A DNA stretch of 47,749 bases from a virus. Of the stretch, positions 8,061-16,757 are shown one piece after another. Every line of letters begins with the position of its first letter. Within the stretch, counting starts at the first letter, position 1. The position numbers and the translations under genes are program-made. Location of the stretch: the IMG/VR virus record IMGVR_UViG_3300049795_000013, positions 1-47,749 of that record; one strand, given 5' to 3'. The notes beneath the pieces are model-generated. The model had not been told where the DNA came from and searched no databases. It saw only the letters and a list, made by a program, of their open reading frames with translations.

Positions 8061-10012
8061 CAATGCATCCCTGAGTTAGCTTGCGCGGCAAACGTGTATT
8101 TCTCAACTGCCGGGCGCAAGGCTGCGGCGATACCCTGCGCGTCAGTTGCCTGCGTGTGGATTTCGATCTTTTCAATGTTCGTGCTGTTGGTGTTCGTGCT
8201 GCTCTTGCTGCCGATACCTGCCACGCTGGCGCCTGCGCCCGCTGGCATGGCCCCCGCTGCCTGTGCGTTGCCTACGCGCCCAGCAAGGGCGAATTGGCGC
8301 GCAAGGCGCTGCCTACGACCGACGTTGGCTTCGTCGTCGCCGGGACGCTCGTATGCTTCCGAATGGATGCGCGCAGCTTCCTCGGCCGTCGTTGCCGCGT
8401 GCAGCAAGCGACCCGCACGCGCCTCTTTGCCTTTAGGGCCGACCTCATGATTAAAGAACGCCAATTGGTCATCCATGGACGAGCCTTTCAAATCCTTGCC
8501 GCTGAACGACTTGAAGTCGCCTACGCGTGAACCGAGCCATTGACCGATACCATACGCACCCGATGTTGCGTTCTTGGACGCAGGGTCCATGCTGCTTTCT
8601 TGCATGAAGCTCGCAGCGATGCCAGCCGCCTGTTCCCGTGTCCATCCTGCCGCCATGAGCTTGGACATAATATCGCCGTTACCAGCAGCGCCCGCCATTG
8701 GCTTAATCGTGCCAGACCACGTTGTGCGACTTGTGCCCCCGGCGCGCTGTCGTGCAGCTTCGGCTTTCATTTCTTCTTTCGTCAAGTCACTACCCACGCC
8801 CATCCCTGTGCCGCCGCGCATGACATCCGCATGCATGCGTCGGTCCCGGTTGGTTCCGTTGCCAATAGCCTTGTCTAGTGCTTTCATTCCTTTGTATCCG
8901 CCGTACGTCGCCAAAACACCAAGTCCTGCCACCAGCGCCGGGATACCTGCACCAGCAGTCACAATGCCAGCGATGGCCGATGCAATCGACCCCAGGGCCA
9001 TTACGATAGGTGCCGCGACGATACCAGCAAGCACGGTTCCCCAGCCACCGACTGCATTGGCGAATTTATCGGCCAGCACCAGGAATTTTTCGACAGCCAC
9101 GATGGATCGCGCCACCCACACAGCGATGTCGTCCTTGTGATCTGCCACCCATTTAGCACCCTGCTCCAGCTTGGCAAACAGCACAGTCAAGGTGGGGGCG
9201 AGGTCGAGAATGATCCGCGTGGCCGTCATTTGCAGGCTGTCACGCAGATCAAGCATTTTGATTTTAAGTTTCTCCGCTGCCTTCGCGTCTGCCTCAGTGA
9301 CGGCGGCGTACTTCATCTGTTCTTTGATCAGCGCCTGCATTGCCACAGGACCTTGCTTGATCAAGTTGAATTGATCGTCAGAGATGCCCATCGACTTGGC
9401 AATCAGCGCCGCCTTCGAGGGGTCCACTTTGAACATATCGTGCACGATGCGTGCGCGGTCCATCAGGTAGCTGTTGCCGTCCTTCAGTTCGGCCGCGTTG
9501 CCGCCCCAACGGAAGAAACTTTGAAGTCCTTCGTTCGCACCCATGCCGCTCTTAAACTGGGCGAGCGTTTCCTGCGATTCCTTGAGTTGGGCAATCATAC
9601 CGCCAGCAGTGCCCCCGGCGCGCTCGCTGGCACGCTGATACGCGGTAATTTCACGCGTGGTCATCTTCAGGTTGGCTGCAAGGTATCCTGTATTCACGGC
9701 ACCGTTGATTGTCTCGCTGATGAAATCCTTGATGCCGACGCCGGCAGTGAATACGGCTGCCAGCGTCAGCAATTCGTTGCGAATCTTGCGAAAACCTTCG
9801 ATGGTGGATTTGGTGCCAGCTTCGTGCTGCCGCTGGCGGCGCAACTGATTGTTAGCGAGCGTGCGCTCTTGCGTCTCACGGTCACGATTGCTGCGCGTGG
9901 ACGCGTCAGCCAAGCGCTTGCGCTCTTTCTCTGCGTCCGACATGCCGCGCTTGAACTGCGTGCCGTCAAGGCCCAGTGTGACAAGGAATGCATCGATTAC
10001 GGTTGCCGACAT
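8060..10012 (-). CDS. Tape measure protein with C-terminal tail lysozyme domain
   Basis: The 650-aa protein has the organisation of a tape measure. It has a long charged coiled-coil start (residues 20-80), Ala-rich helices, a hydrophobic Gly/Ala/Ile segment (about 325-375) and a soluble C-terminal domain. That domain (about 448-590) matches phage tail lysozymes: MAAGWTREQAAGIAASF, with Glu472 in MQESS as likely catalytic residue, then SGAYGIGQW (485-493). It would cut peptidoglycan during DNA entry. The protein is short for a tape measure, suggesting a tail of roughly 90-100 nm. It directly follows the frameshifted chaperone, as is usual. Confidence 0.92.
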   Translation of the reverse strand: MSATVIDAFLVTLGLDGTQFKRGMSDAEKERKRLADASTRSNRDRETQERTLANNQLRRQRQHEAGTKSTIEGFRKIRNELLTLAAVFTAGVGIKDFISETINGAVNTGYLAANLKMTTREITAYQRASERAGGTAGGMIAQLKESQETLAQFKSGMGANEGLQSFFRWGGNAAELKDGNSYLMDRARIVHDMFKVDPSKAALIAKSMGISDDQFNLIKQGPVAMQALIKEQMKYAAVTEADAKAAEKLKIKMLDLRDSLQMTATRIILDLAPTLTVLFAKLEQGAKWVADHKDDIAVWVARSIVAVEKFLVLADKFANAVGGWGTVLAGIVAAPIVMALGSIASAIAGIVTAGAGIPALVAGLGVLATYGGYKGMKALDKAIGNGTNRDRRMHADVMRGGTGMGVGSDLTKEEMKAEAARQRAGGTSRTTWSGTIKPMAGAAGNGDIMSKLMAAGWTREQAAGIAASFMQESSMDPASKNATSGAYGIGQWLGSRVGDFKSFSGKDLKGSSMDDQLAFFNHEVGPKGKEARAGRLLHAATTAEEAARIHSEAYERPGDDEANVGRRQRLARQFALAGRVGNAQAAGAMPAGAGASVAGIGSKSSTNTNSTNIEKIEIHTQATDAQGIAAALRPAVEKYTFAAQANSGMH

Positions 10013-10014
10013 GT

Positions 10015-10242
10015 CTACACCCCAGGTTTATTTATGATGCGCTGATTGTGGTTATCAACGGCGATAATTTCGAGCATATCGTAAAGGTCTTGCGTCCCAT
10101 ACACGGTATCAATTTCGTGCAGAGTCGCAAGACCTTTCGATATAACCGTGCCGACTATTCCCGGCACGTTGGCGTATGCAATCAGGCGACCCGTGTTCCC
10201 GCTCCCGGCACTGACGCCGAAGTCAACAGCTCGCCTGAAATA
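10015..10242 (-). CDS. Tail assembly chaperone, -1 frameshift extension (GT-type)
   Basis: A 75-codon reading frame ends in TAG two bases before the tape measure ATG. It lies -1 relative to the upstream chaperone gene and is open only from about 10314. Between there and 10173 it contains no ATG, GTG or TTG, so it cannot easily start on its own. It encodes a compact, convincing protein: FRRAVDFG, then GIVGTVISKGLATLHEID, YGTQDLYDMLEIIAVDN. At 10247-10241 the sequence CCTTTTA allows a Phe tRNA on TTT to slip back to TTT. This would give a 199-aa fusion (124 + 75). Lambda G-GT and many tail modules use the same arrangement at this place. Confidence 0.75.
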   Translation of the reverse strand, partial: YFRRAVDFGVSAGSGNTGRLIAYANVPGIVGTVISKGLATLHEIDTVYGTQDLYDMLEIIAVDNHNQRIINKPGV

Positions 10243-10613
10243 AAAGGTTGTACGTGCAGCATCAGCGCAGCCTTCTGCAATTGAAAGATGGTTGCCGCCT
10301 CTTCGATGTCGGATTCAACGAGCGTACGCGTTGCCTTGTCTTGCACCGACTGAACGCAGGAAAGCAATTCATCCATCAGCGGTTCCGCGACCTCAACTGG
10401 GATTTTGCCGATAGCGGACGTAGCCATCGCGGCCACGCCTGCCAATCCGCGTTCCATGGTCTGCTCATCGATTTCGATGCCGGAATTGAGCATCGCGAAC
10501 AGAACACGGGTTGCCCACTTATGCGCTTTTCGTGGCGACATTTCAGTGATCAGAAATGTCTTCCCAACGTCACGACCAAAGGTCGCCTTGAACGTCTCTT
10601 CGATAAGGGCCAT
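10182..10613 (-). CDS. Tail assembly chaperone (short, zero-frame product)
   Basis: The 143-aa product lies between the tail tube gene and the tape measure, the standard place for tail assembly chaperones. It is mostly helical, with KAHKWATRVLFAMLNSG (29-45) and a Gly/Ala segment (57-72). The last 19 residues, after the putative slip site at Phe124, overlap the -1 extension. A small helical protein that controls tape measure folding and tube polymerisation is the inferred role. The family resembles phage proteins annotated simply as tail assembly chaperone. Confidence 0.75.
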   Translation of the reverse strand: MALIEETFKATFGRDVGKTFLITEMSPRKAHKWATRVLFAMLNSGIEIDEQTMERGLAGVAAMATSAIGKIPVEVAEPLMDELLSCVQSVQDKATRTLVESDIEEAATIFQLQKAALMLHVQPFISGELLTSASVPGAGTRVA

Positions 10614-10615
10614 GG

Positions 10616-11053
10616 TTACACCGGCGCTTTCGTCATCGATTCCCAGGTGATTTCAAACGTCCGGGGCTGCAACGTTTTCTTCGCGGTCGAAGTCGGCGTA
10701 ACGTCGGTAAGAAAACCTTTCGTCATCGCGTTTTTTTCGTTGGTGCCCTGAACAAACAGGGTGCCGTCGAAAATCAGCGCTTCGTTGTTTGCCTTCTGAT
10801 GTGCCAGGACGGTATCGAACATACCGACTGAATCGCTGTCGGCTTGCAGCGTGATTGTCATGATCGTGGGGAAGGGTACGTAACCACCCGACAGTTTGCC
10901 GTCAACACCCATGTAAGTTTCGACAGGCTTGACGTTGTCGACGGCGAACGAATCGTCGGTGGCGTAACCTTGGATTGCCTGCGGAACCGGGAACAATCCG
11001 CGAACCATCAGCAGCAATGCACTGTTCGCGGTGGTAAGAGTTTTATTTGCCAT
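10616..11053 (-). CDS. Tail tube protein (DUF3277-like)
   Basis: The 145-aa protein follows the sheath gene and fits DUF3277-type tube proteins: beta-rich, with AIQGYATDDSFAVDNV near residues 24-39, a TITLQADSDS strand and a C-terminal PRTFEITWESM. Members assemble the inner tube of DUF3383-sheath tails. The gene is 15 bp downstream of the sheath and 2 bp upstream of the chaperone. I expect high expression. Confidence 0.85.
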   Translation of the reverse strand: MANKTLTTANSALLLMVRGLFPVPQAIQGYATDDSFAVDNVKPVETYMGVDGKLSGGYVPFPTIMTITLQADSDSVGMFDTVLAHQKANNEALIFDGTLFVQGTNEKNAMTKGFLTDVTPTSTAKKTLQPRTFEITWESMTKAPV

Positions 11054-11068
11054 TTTCAGTTGCTCCGA

Positions 11069-12592
11069 TTATTGAACCAGCAGGGATGCCAGCTTCATTT
11101 TTTGAATCGATCCGCCGTCGCAGTACCAGAACGTCATGACGGGAGTCTCACGGGCCGCACGCGCTGCACCACCGGGGTCTTTGATTTGCAGATACCAGCC
11201 ACGAGTGGACAAGACGCCGTCGATTGGCGTACCTGCCGCCGAATTCACAGCGACCACTTGTGCGCCTGTCAGCGATACGCCTGCACGGATCGAACCGAAG
11301 TTCAACGCGCTGTTGATCGGCGTTTGCAGCACGGTCTCGATGGACGCGTATCCCTGGCTGTTGTAGGGAACGGAACCCGACGCGGCCAAGAAATCCATCA
11401 GTGTTTGCTGGAAGTCGGCGTTGAGCTTGATTTCGTTGGCGAACGAATCCAGCCATTCGAACCGGCCGGAAATCTGGCCGTTCTGGATAAAGCGGAAAGC
11501 CTGCTGCGAGGTCGCGTAATCGCCGTAGAAGTTGTAGCCGTTCTCAATCAGCGTGTCCGCGATGGTGCTGTCTGCCACGCCTGCGACCAGACCACCTTGC
11601 GATCGATACGCGAACGTCGTACGGCCGTTGGTGCGGGCGAAGTCGATACTTGCCATGTAACCCAGCGCGAACGCCGCCAGCGGGCGCACAAGGCTTGCCA
11701 TGGTGACGCCCAGCGCCGCCGCTTGTGCGGGGTCGGCATTGAATGCGATACTGCCCGACAGCTGGAGCGCGGCGACTTGCGGGCCGAAAGCCGTGGTGTT
11801 GTCCTGCTGCGAGCCTGTGACATCGGTGTCCCAGCATGCGTAGCCGAAGCGGTCCTGCTGCTGACTGGTCCATGTGGCGAACAGCAGCTTGTCGGCGGTG
11901 AGCGGTTCAAACACGGTCATAAACGCCGCCCAATTCAGCGCCTTGCCAATCAGAGCGTTCATGAAGCCGCTAGGCACCGCTGCGATTGCGCCTTGCGACA
12001 GCACCGCGCCGGTTGCAGCGGTCAAGCTCAACGCGATGGCGATAGCGCCAGCGCCGTATGTGATGGTCGATGCCGCGCCAGTCGTGCCAGATACTGCCTT
12101 GAATGCGTGCAATTGGGCGTCAAACGTGAACACGGGGCCAGCAGTGAACGCCGTTGTGATGATCGTTGCCGCGTTGCTGAAACTGGTTGCACCTGACAGA
12201 TTGATGGAGGCCGAAGTTTTTAGCGCACCGTCAACCGTGACTGTCATGACGCCGGGGGTGATCGCTTGCAACTGGGCGAGCGTCATCGAAGCCAGCGACG
12301 CGCTACGCAGGTACGCGGCCACGGGGGCAGTTGGGTACTGCGCAAACAGCAGGTTGGCAGGCTTCTGCGTGCTGTTATCGAAGCCTGCGAAATAGACGGC
12401 CGCAAGGCTCGCTTCATCCGAAGTGGGACCGTAGAAATCCGAGACGGCAATAGCGTCGGAAAATTGTGCGATCGTTCCGATTGGATTGGCGGTCGCAGCG
12501 GTGAGAATCAGGCCGCTGAGGGCAAGCGCTGCGCCACCCGCACCGATAACGCCGGGGATAATTTCAACAAGTTTTTTTGCTGGGATAGACAT
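11069..12592 (-). CDS. Tail sheath protein (DUF3383)
   Basis: The 507-aa protein begins with the DUF3383 pattern: VEIIPGVIGAGGAALALSGLIL, then FSDAIAVSDFYGPTSDEASL and YFAGFDNSTQKP. The C-terminal half has VNTYGNY-like equivalents (IENGYNFYGDYATSQQ) and SFANEIKLNADFQQ, followed by a strand-rich end. DUF3383 proteins are the contractile sheath of this tail class and carry the subtilisin-like sheath fold of other myophages. AAGGCC lies before ATG 12592. It identifies the virion as contractile. Confidence 0.92.
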   Translation of the reverse strand: MSIPAKKLVEIIPGVIGAGGAALALSGLILTAATANPIGTIAQFSDAIAVSDFYGPTSDEASLAAVYFAGFDNSTQKPANLLFAQYPTAPVAAYLRSASLASMTLAQLQAITPGVMTVTVDGALKTSASINLSGATSFSNAATIITTAFTAGPVFTFDAQLHAFKAVSGTTGAASTITYGAGAIAIALSLTAATGAVLSQGAIAAVPSGFMNALIGKALNWAAFMTVFEPLTADKLLFATWTSQQQDRFGYACWDTDVTGSQQDNTTAFGPQVAALQLSGSIAFNADPAQAAALGVTMASLVRPLAAFALGYMASIDFARTNGRTTFAYRSQGGLVAGVADSTIADTLIENGYNFYGDYATSQQAFRFIQNGQISGRFEWLDSFANEIKLNADFQQTLMDFLAASGSVPYNSQGYASIETVLQTPINSALNFGSIRAGVSLTGAQVVAVNSAAGTPIDGVLSTRGWYLQIKDPGGAARAARETPVMTFWYCDGGSIQKMKLASLLVQ

Positions 12593-12603
12593 TTTAATTG
12601 GCC

Positions 12604-13116
12604 TTAAAGGGGTGGGTAAGTGGCGTCAACGCTCACGATGTCAACTTCAAGGACATCCGCAAACTCTTGGGCAACCGTTGTTACAGGGTTGAATTGTAGC
12701 ACTGCGGTAAGCATCCATCGTTGGGCGTAGTTCTCTTCCCCCGTGACCAGGGCCGACTGAGTGGCATCGGTACAGAAAAGAGGCTGGCAACCATACGACA
12801 AAAGGAAGTCGCACGCATAGCCGTCACGCCAAAGCATTTCGATTTCGGTCGCATGGTCGCTTGACAGTGGCCCGTAGCAATCTACTTGGATTGAATACTC
12901 GGTCGACTTTTTAATGGTGCGTTCGTCACCGTCTGCATCATAGGTGGTTTCGTTGGTGGCAAGGCGGCGCTGGCCCACCGCGGTGATTGCAATGAAGGCG
13001 TTTTCTGGCATCGGCACCCCGTTGCCCAGGCCCTGTACGACCTCAACGCCGCTGATAAATGACAGGATGAACGCACGCAGCGCGATGAACAATGGATCGT
13101 GTGTCGGGCTGATCAT
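12604..13116 (-). CDS. Neck/tail terminator-type protein
   Basis: The 170-aa protein (ATG 13116, overlapping the previous stop as ATGA) lies directly upstream of the sheath. It has an N-terminal helix (DPLFIALRAFILSFI), a segment with GVPMPENAFIAITAVG and a later EYSIQVDCYGPLSSDHATEIEMLW. This layout resembles the phage neck terminator / LIC_12616-type proteins that cap the tail tube. The last part has two Cys (YGCQPLFC). The role is inferred mostly from context. Confidence 0.68.
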   Translation of the reverse strand: MISPTHDPLFIALRAFILSFISGVEVVQGLGNGVPMPENAFIAITAVGQRRLATNETTYDADGDERTIKKSTEYSIQVDCYGPLSSDHATEIEMLWRDGYACDFLLSYGCQPLFCTDATQSALVTGEENYAQRWMLTAVLQFNPVTTVAQEFADVLEVDIVSVDATYPPL

Positions 13117-13493
13117 TGCAGCACCACCCCGACCGCGCACCACGTGTCCCAAGTCTCAAACACGGAGACGACATTCCAGTCCTGATCAGCGCCGCCCGGC
13201 ACTTGCGGGAAGGTCAGGACATCGCCGCCGGTCTTGTCGGTGCGAATGATGCCCATCCAATTCCCGTAGAGATAGACCTTGCGCATGATGCCCGTGATAT
13301 TCAGGTTGTTCATGTGCCGCAGGTCGCCGCCGCTCAACGCTTGAATCTGCGCCACGCCGCTAACCGTGGCCGCATACGTCGGCACCTGCTTGCCGTTGGC
13401 GCTCGTGGTGTAGCCATTGCTGCGCTTAAGTGAAATGGTTCGATCCGGGTTGATTGCGGTAATCGTGCCCCGCACTAGCGCGTGTAGATTCAT
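13113..13493 (-). CDS. Head-tail joining region protein, unknown family
   Basis: The 126-aa protein starts with ATG at 13493, overlapping the previous stop as TGATG (a GTG lies one codon upstream). It is beta-rich with a basic N-terminus (ITAINPDRTISLKRSNGYTT), a central RKVYLYGNWMGIIRTDKTGGD, and two Trp near the end (ETWDTWCAV). It lies in the set of four small genes between DUF4054 and the sheath. These usually encode head completion, neck and tail terminator proteins. I do not assign it to one of these. Confidence 0.65.
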   Translation of the reverse strand: MNLHALVRGTITAINPDRTISLKRSNGYTTSANGKQVPTYAATVSGVAQIQALSGGDLRHMNNLNITGIMRKVYLYGNWMGIIRTDKTGGDVLTFPQVPGGADQDWNVVSVFETWDTWCAVGVVLQ

Positions 13494-14035
13494 CACTTGA
13501 CCTCATAAGAAATGCTGTTCAACAGGTGGCCAGTGTACACGCCAATTTTCGTTGACGCGCCGCTGTAGTCGTCACCAGCAGCCACGCGGGCAGCAGCTTG
13601 TCCCACAGTCGCGCCGGTAACGTTCAGGTGCGGGTTGTCGATTCGCATTTGGCGGATCATCAAAGTAATCGGGGATAGCTGCGGGCCGGGGATGGTTTCA
13701 AGGGACACGCGCAACTGATTGCTGATACCCTCGCCCATTTTATTTAGGGCGTCGGTCACATCGAACCCGTTGCCTGCCAGGATGCGCGCCAGCGAATCGC
13801 CCCATCCGGAGGACTTCGCAGCAACCATGCCGCTGAAGAATGGGCGGGGCGGCGCTGACTTGGTGCCGTAGTTAAGCCACCATGCGACCTGCCCGACTGA
13901 GGTTCCCGCTTCATCCGGATATGTCGCGCCTTCAAGGAAGCCAACGCGTAGCACGTGCTTGCCTTCGATTTGTTTAGCGATTTCGGCTAGCTTAGCTCGG
14001 AGCGCTTCGCCGCCAGTTAGGCCCGCTGCGGCCAC
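13493..14035 (-). CDS. HK97 gp10-like tail completion / virion morphogenesis protein
   Basis: The 180-aa protein has a helical start, then GKHVLRVGFLEGATYP and VGQVAWWLNYGTKSAPPRPFF. The 'vG.la..l.yGt...PpRPFf' run is the hallmark of gp10-like and phage virion-morphogenesis proteins that complete the neck or tail end. It begins with GTG at 14035, overlapping the DUF4054 stop as TGATGTG; no ATG follows in the conserved part. The C-terminus has TGHLLNSISYEV, also seen in the family. Confidence 0.82.
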   Translation of the reverse strand: MAAAGLTGGEALRAKLAEIAKQIEGKHVLRVGFLEGATYPDEAGTSVGQVAWWLNYGTKSAPPRPFFSGMVAAKSSGWGDSLARILAGNGFDVTDALNKMGEGISNQLRVSLETIPGPQLSPITLMIRQMRIDNPHLNVTGATVGQAAARVAAGDDYSGASTKIGVYTGHLLNSISYEVK

Positions 14036-14036
14036 A

Positions 14037-14465
14037 TCAGCACCGACAGGCGCGGGGATACGCTACACGCATCGTGCGGTATTTGGCAGTCATCTGCCAG
14101 TAGGTCGCGCCGTATTGACTTTGCAGCCACCATGCCTCTTTGCCGTACACCGCACCCATATCGAGCGTTGCCGACACGGTGCCCTCGGTGGCGCTGCTGA
14201 CGCGGCCGACCTGCCCTGCTGTCGATCCTGCGCCACCAGGGGCAAGGACGCCTGCGAGCAGTGCGAGGTGCGCGGTGATCATGTTAAGCAGCATGGCGCG
14301 TTCAGTGAGGTCGCGCACCAAGCTAGTTGGTGTGTTCTTGAGCAGCAGCGTAGCTTCATTGAAAAACAGTTGGAGCATGCCGGGGTTCGCGGTATTGTAC
14401 GCAGCAAACTGCGGATACCGCGCGACGAATGCTGCAACATCAAATGTGACTACGCCGCTAGTCAT
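14037..14465 (-). CDS. DUF4054 head-tail connector protein
   Basis: The 142-aa protein follows the DUF4054 pattern: F--RYPQF near residues 13-20, a helix with MLLNMITAHLALL (59-71), VGRVSSATEGTVSATLDMG (86-104) and an ending with WWLQSQYGATYWQ, where substrate-like aromatic residues cluster. These proteins act as adaptor or head completion proteins attached to the portal. It overlaps the upstream gene as TAATG. Confidence 0.88.
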   Translation of the reverse strand: MTSGVVTFDVAAFVARYPQFAAYNTANPGMLQLFFNEATLLLKNTPTSLVRDLTERAMLLNMITAHLALLAGVLAPGGAGSTAGQVGRVSSATEGTVSATLDMGAVYGKEAWWLQSQYGATYWQMTAKYRTMRVAYPRACRC

Positions 14466-14911
14466 TACGAATTACCTGCGATGGCTTTTGCTTCTTTGGC
14501 GGCAGCCTTGTCGGCGGCGCTTGCTGGTGCGCGCACAGGGACTGGGTTACGTTCCGCTTGTTCTTTGGCTTGGTCGAGTTGTTTCTCGTCGGCCGGCAGC
14601 AGCTTTTTGTCTGCTGCCGGTACGTCCGGGTTGATTGCCTCAAAACCAGTTTTCTCGCCCTTCAGGTCGTCAGCCATGGCCACCAGATCGGCCACCTTGT
14701 CCGTTTCGTAGCTGAAAATGGCTTTGGATACGAATGGGCTGAATTCGCGATATTGCGCGAACAGAAACGCCGCTTCGTTCTCATCAACGTAGGTCAGGCC
14801 GAAGCCGCCAGCGACGAGCGATTTGTTAACGCCGTTCAGTTCGATACCTTGACCTTGCGTGCCGTTGAGGGTGATACCGTTTGGAAGTTTGCAGCCAATG
14901 AGAGTGTTCAT
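14465..14911 (-). CDS. Head-region protein with disordered acidic/basic tail
   Basis: The 148-aa protein starts at ATG 14911 with AAGGAAC just upstream; an in-frame ATG 39 nt earlier has no such site and overlaps the terminator. The first 60 residues are beta-like (CKLPNGITLNGTQGQGIELNG). The rest is charged and Ala/Lys/Pro-rich (KKLLPADEKQLDQAKEQAE, PASAADKAAAKEAKA), probably unstructured. It lies between the major capsid terminator and DUF4054, so a head accessory or connector role is likely. I do not recognise a named family. Confidence 0.68.
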   Translation of the reverse strand: MNTLIGCKLPNGITLNGTQGQGIELNGVNKSLVAGGFGLTYVDENEAAFLFAQYREFSPFVSKAIFSYETDKVADLVAMADDLKGEKTGFEAINPDVPAADKKLLPADEKQLDQAKEQAERNPVPVRAPASAADKAAAKEAKAIAGNS

Positions 14912-14935
14912 GATGTTCCTTTGAAGGATTGAAAA

Positions 14936-14959
14936 CGCCCCGCTGTACAAGCCGGGGCG
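14936..14959 (-). terminator. Terminator after the major capsid gene
   Basis: On the minus strand a perfect 7-bp stem (CGCCCCG / CGGGGCG) with a 10-nt loop is followed by TTTTC. It lies about 10 nt past the major capsid stop. It probably lowers readthrough so that capsid protein is made in excess over downstream tail genes, or protects the 3' end of a processed mRNA. Confidence 0.7.
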
Positions 14960-14968
14960 GTGTTCGCT

Positions 14969-16024
14969 TTAGATGCCCAGCTCTTGGGCAATCGCGAATG
15001 GTTGCAGGATGATCGCGCCCCAGGTGCCGCCCGACTTCTTCTGCTTGAATGCCGACGTTTCGACCACGATAGCGTGTGCGCGCATCTTCTCGGTGAAAGC
15101 ACAGTAGCCGACATCCTGGCCGTCGATGCTTTCCGCGATCAGTTGCATCAGCTCGCCCGACGCCGTCGTGTACTCAACCGCGACTTCAACGGTCATGTTC
15201 GGGTAGTTCTTTTTCAGCATGTCGAGCACGCTGACGTTGAACGCCGTAACCTTGTTCAGTTCGGTGGAGCGCAGCGGCGACATGCACAACTTGAGCTTGT
15301 CCGTCATTTCGATAACACCGTTCGACTGCAACACCAATTGGGTGTACAGGCGTTTGATGTCTTCGTAGACTTCATTCGCGGTCGCCAGCGGCCATGTGAA
15401 ACCACCGGCCGCTTTGGTAATTGGCGCGATTGGCGTGACCAGGGACGGATCATTGAGCAGGCCGTAACATTGCAGACCAGCGACGCCATAGAAATAGGTT
15501 TTGTTCTGGAACTTGTTCATGATCATCGCCGAAGAGATGTTCAGGCGCGACGCATAGTCGATCTTACCTGCGCCCATTTGAGCGAGTTGCTTTTCGCCCC
15601 ATTGGGTATTGGCTTGATAGTGGTACGACTGGCGTTGAGGCCAGTTGATGTTTGCCGTGATCTGGCCGTTGCTGCTGTAGTCGCCGTAGCTCGATACTTC
15701 ACCAGCCGATTCCGCAACAGGGAAGAAGGCAGTCGGGGTAATCCAGTCGCCTTTCTTGTTCTCGCCCAGGATTTCAGCCCCCTTGTTTTTGGTCACGAGA
15801 ACTTCGATCAACTTTGGGTCAACGTAGTTCGTCAGGAACGCCGGGATACCCGAGTTCGAAACGGTGATCAGGGCTGGCATGGCGTCCATTGCCAAATCCG
15901 CGTCCTGTGCCAGTTCAGGTGGGATGAAGCCCGACATCTGGCCACCGACTGCTGCCATGTTCAGGTGGATACCGTAGACGCGGGCCGCGTGCGCAATTGC
16001 GCTGAGTTCTTGAATGCGTTCCAT
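14969..16024 (-). CDS. Major capsid protein (DUF2184-like)
   Basis: The 351-aa protein starts at ATG 16024 (GGAG upstream). It matches the DUF2184 major capsid group found with DUF1073/DUF2213/DUF4054 genes. Features are FIPPELAQDADLAMDAMPALIT near residues 34-55, GIPAFLTNYVDPKLIEVL, and the HYQANTQWGEKQLAQMG and NKTYFYGVAGLQCYGLLNDP stretches, typical of HK97-fold E-loop and A-domain boundaries. The C-terminus (CAFTEKMRAHAIVVE) fits the conserved P-domain strand. A terminator follows. It is flanked by cement and head-connector genes, as expected. Confidence 0.9.
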   Translation of the reverse strand: MERIQELSAIAHAARVYGIHLNMAAVGGQMSGFIPPELAQDADLAMDAMPALITVSNSGIPAFLTNYVDPKLIEVLVTKNKGAEILGENKKGDWITPTAFFPVAESAGEVSSYGDYSSNGQITANINWPQRQSYHYQANTQWGEKQLAQMGAGKIDYASRLNISSAMIMNKFQNKTYFYGVAGLQCYGLLNDPSLVTPIAPITKAAGGFTWPLATANEVYEDIKRLYTQLVLQSNGVIEMTDKLKLCMSPLRSTELNKVTAFNVSVLDMLKKNYPNMTVEVAVEYTTASGELMQLIAESIDGQDVGYCAFTEKMRAHAIVVETSAFKQKKSGGTWGAIILQPFAIAQELGI

Positions 16025-16028
16025 GGTC

Positions 16029-16757
16029 TTAGTCTCCGTAGCCGATTTTTGCGATTTCGTTGATGAGGGCGACAGACAAAACCTTGAAGTTGGTTTCAAT
16101 CCAGTCGGTGCCGCTCGCTGCTTGCGCAGTGATGGTGCCCGGCGAAGTGCTCAGGGTGTACGTCCCCGTACCACCAGTGCCAGTGCCCAGGGCAGTGATG
16201 TAGGTGCCCGCAGCAACTCCCGCACTCGTGATCGCTTGGCCGACCTTCAGCGGCAGCGCTGGGGCGACGGTCACGGTCATCACGTTGGTGGCAAAGGACG
16301 CCGTGAACGTGTTAGCCGCGATGGTCGCGCCTGCTGCTGCTGCCGTTGCCGTACCATCCAGCAAGTTAGCGAATACCTTCTGACCACGGGTTGCACCGGC
16401 CAGCAACATCTTGCACCAGAAATCGCCACGGGTGAACAGTTCCATTGCCTGGAATGGCAGGATGGTCATACCCGCTTCGGACAGATAGACCGTGTTCAGG
16501 CCCTGCTGTTCGTTCGCGACGAAGCCCGATGCGGAACGCACCAGACCGTTGGCCACCAGGGCGGCGTTGTTGTCGACACGCTCGCTGCCGTCCGTCTGGT
16601 ACGAAGCCCAGCCGAAGCGGGCCACGATGACGCCCAGTGCGCCCGAGATCAGGCCACCAGGGCCGGTTACGTACAGCGCGGGTGGGTTGGCGCTCGCGAA
16701 AGAGCCTTCAACCCCCGGCGCTGGTTGCAGATTTACCTGCTTTTGGAAGCCACTCAT
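16029..16757 (-). CDS. Structural cement / head decoration protein
   Basis: The 242-aa protein has the start of Gp24-like cement proteins (VEGSFASANPPALYV, then GPGGLISG..GVIVARFGWA). Later there are Ala/Thr/Gly-rich beta segments with GTGTGGTGTYTLSTSPG (near 193-209), an immunoglobulin-like surface insert. It ends with WIETNFKVLSVALINEIAKI. Members bind the capsid surface between protease and major capsid genes. It overlaps the protease gene as TAATG. Confidence 0.82.
   Translation of the reverse strand: MSGFQKQVNLQPAPGVEGSFASANPPALYVTGPGGLISGALGVIVARFGWASYQTDGSERVDNNAALVANGLVRSASGFVANEQQGLNTVYLSEAGMTILPFQAMELFTRGDFWCKMLLAGATRGQKVFANLLDGTATAAAAGATIAANTFTASFATNVMTVTVAPALPLKVGQAITSAGVAAGTYITALGTGTGGTGTYTLSTSPGTITAQAASGTDWIETNFKVLSVALINEIAKIGYGD

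Noticed and set aside
10844-12196. 450-codon open frame on the plus strand through tube and sheath genes
   Set aside because: Opposite strand of DUF3277/DUF3383 genes; low-complexity Arg/Gln composition and no ribosome site.
14911-14950. Upstream ATG (14950) for the 148-aa head-region protein
   Set aside because: The added residues come from the terminator stem, and a good ribosome site lies before ATG 14911.
14960-16063. 367-codon open frame on the plus strand opposite the major capsid gene
   Set aside because: Shadow frame; capsid protein on the minus strand has family motifs and good start.
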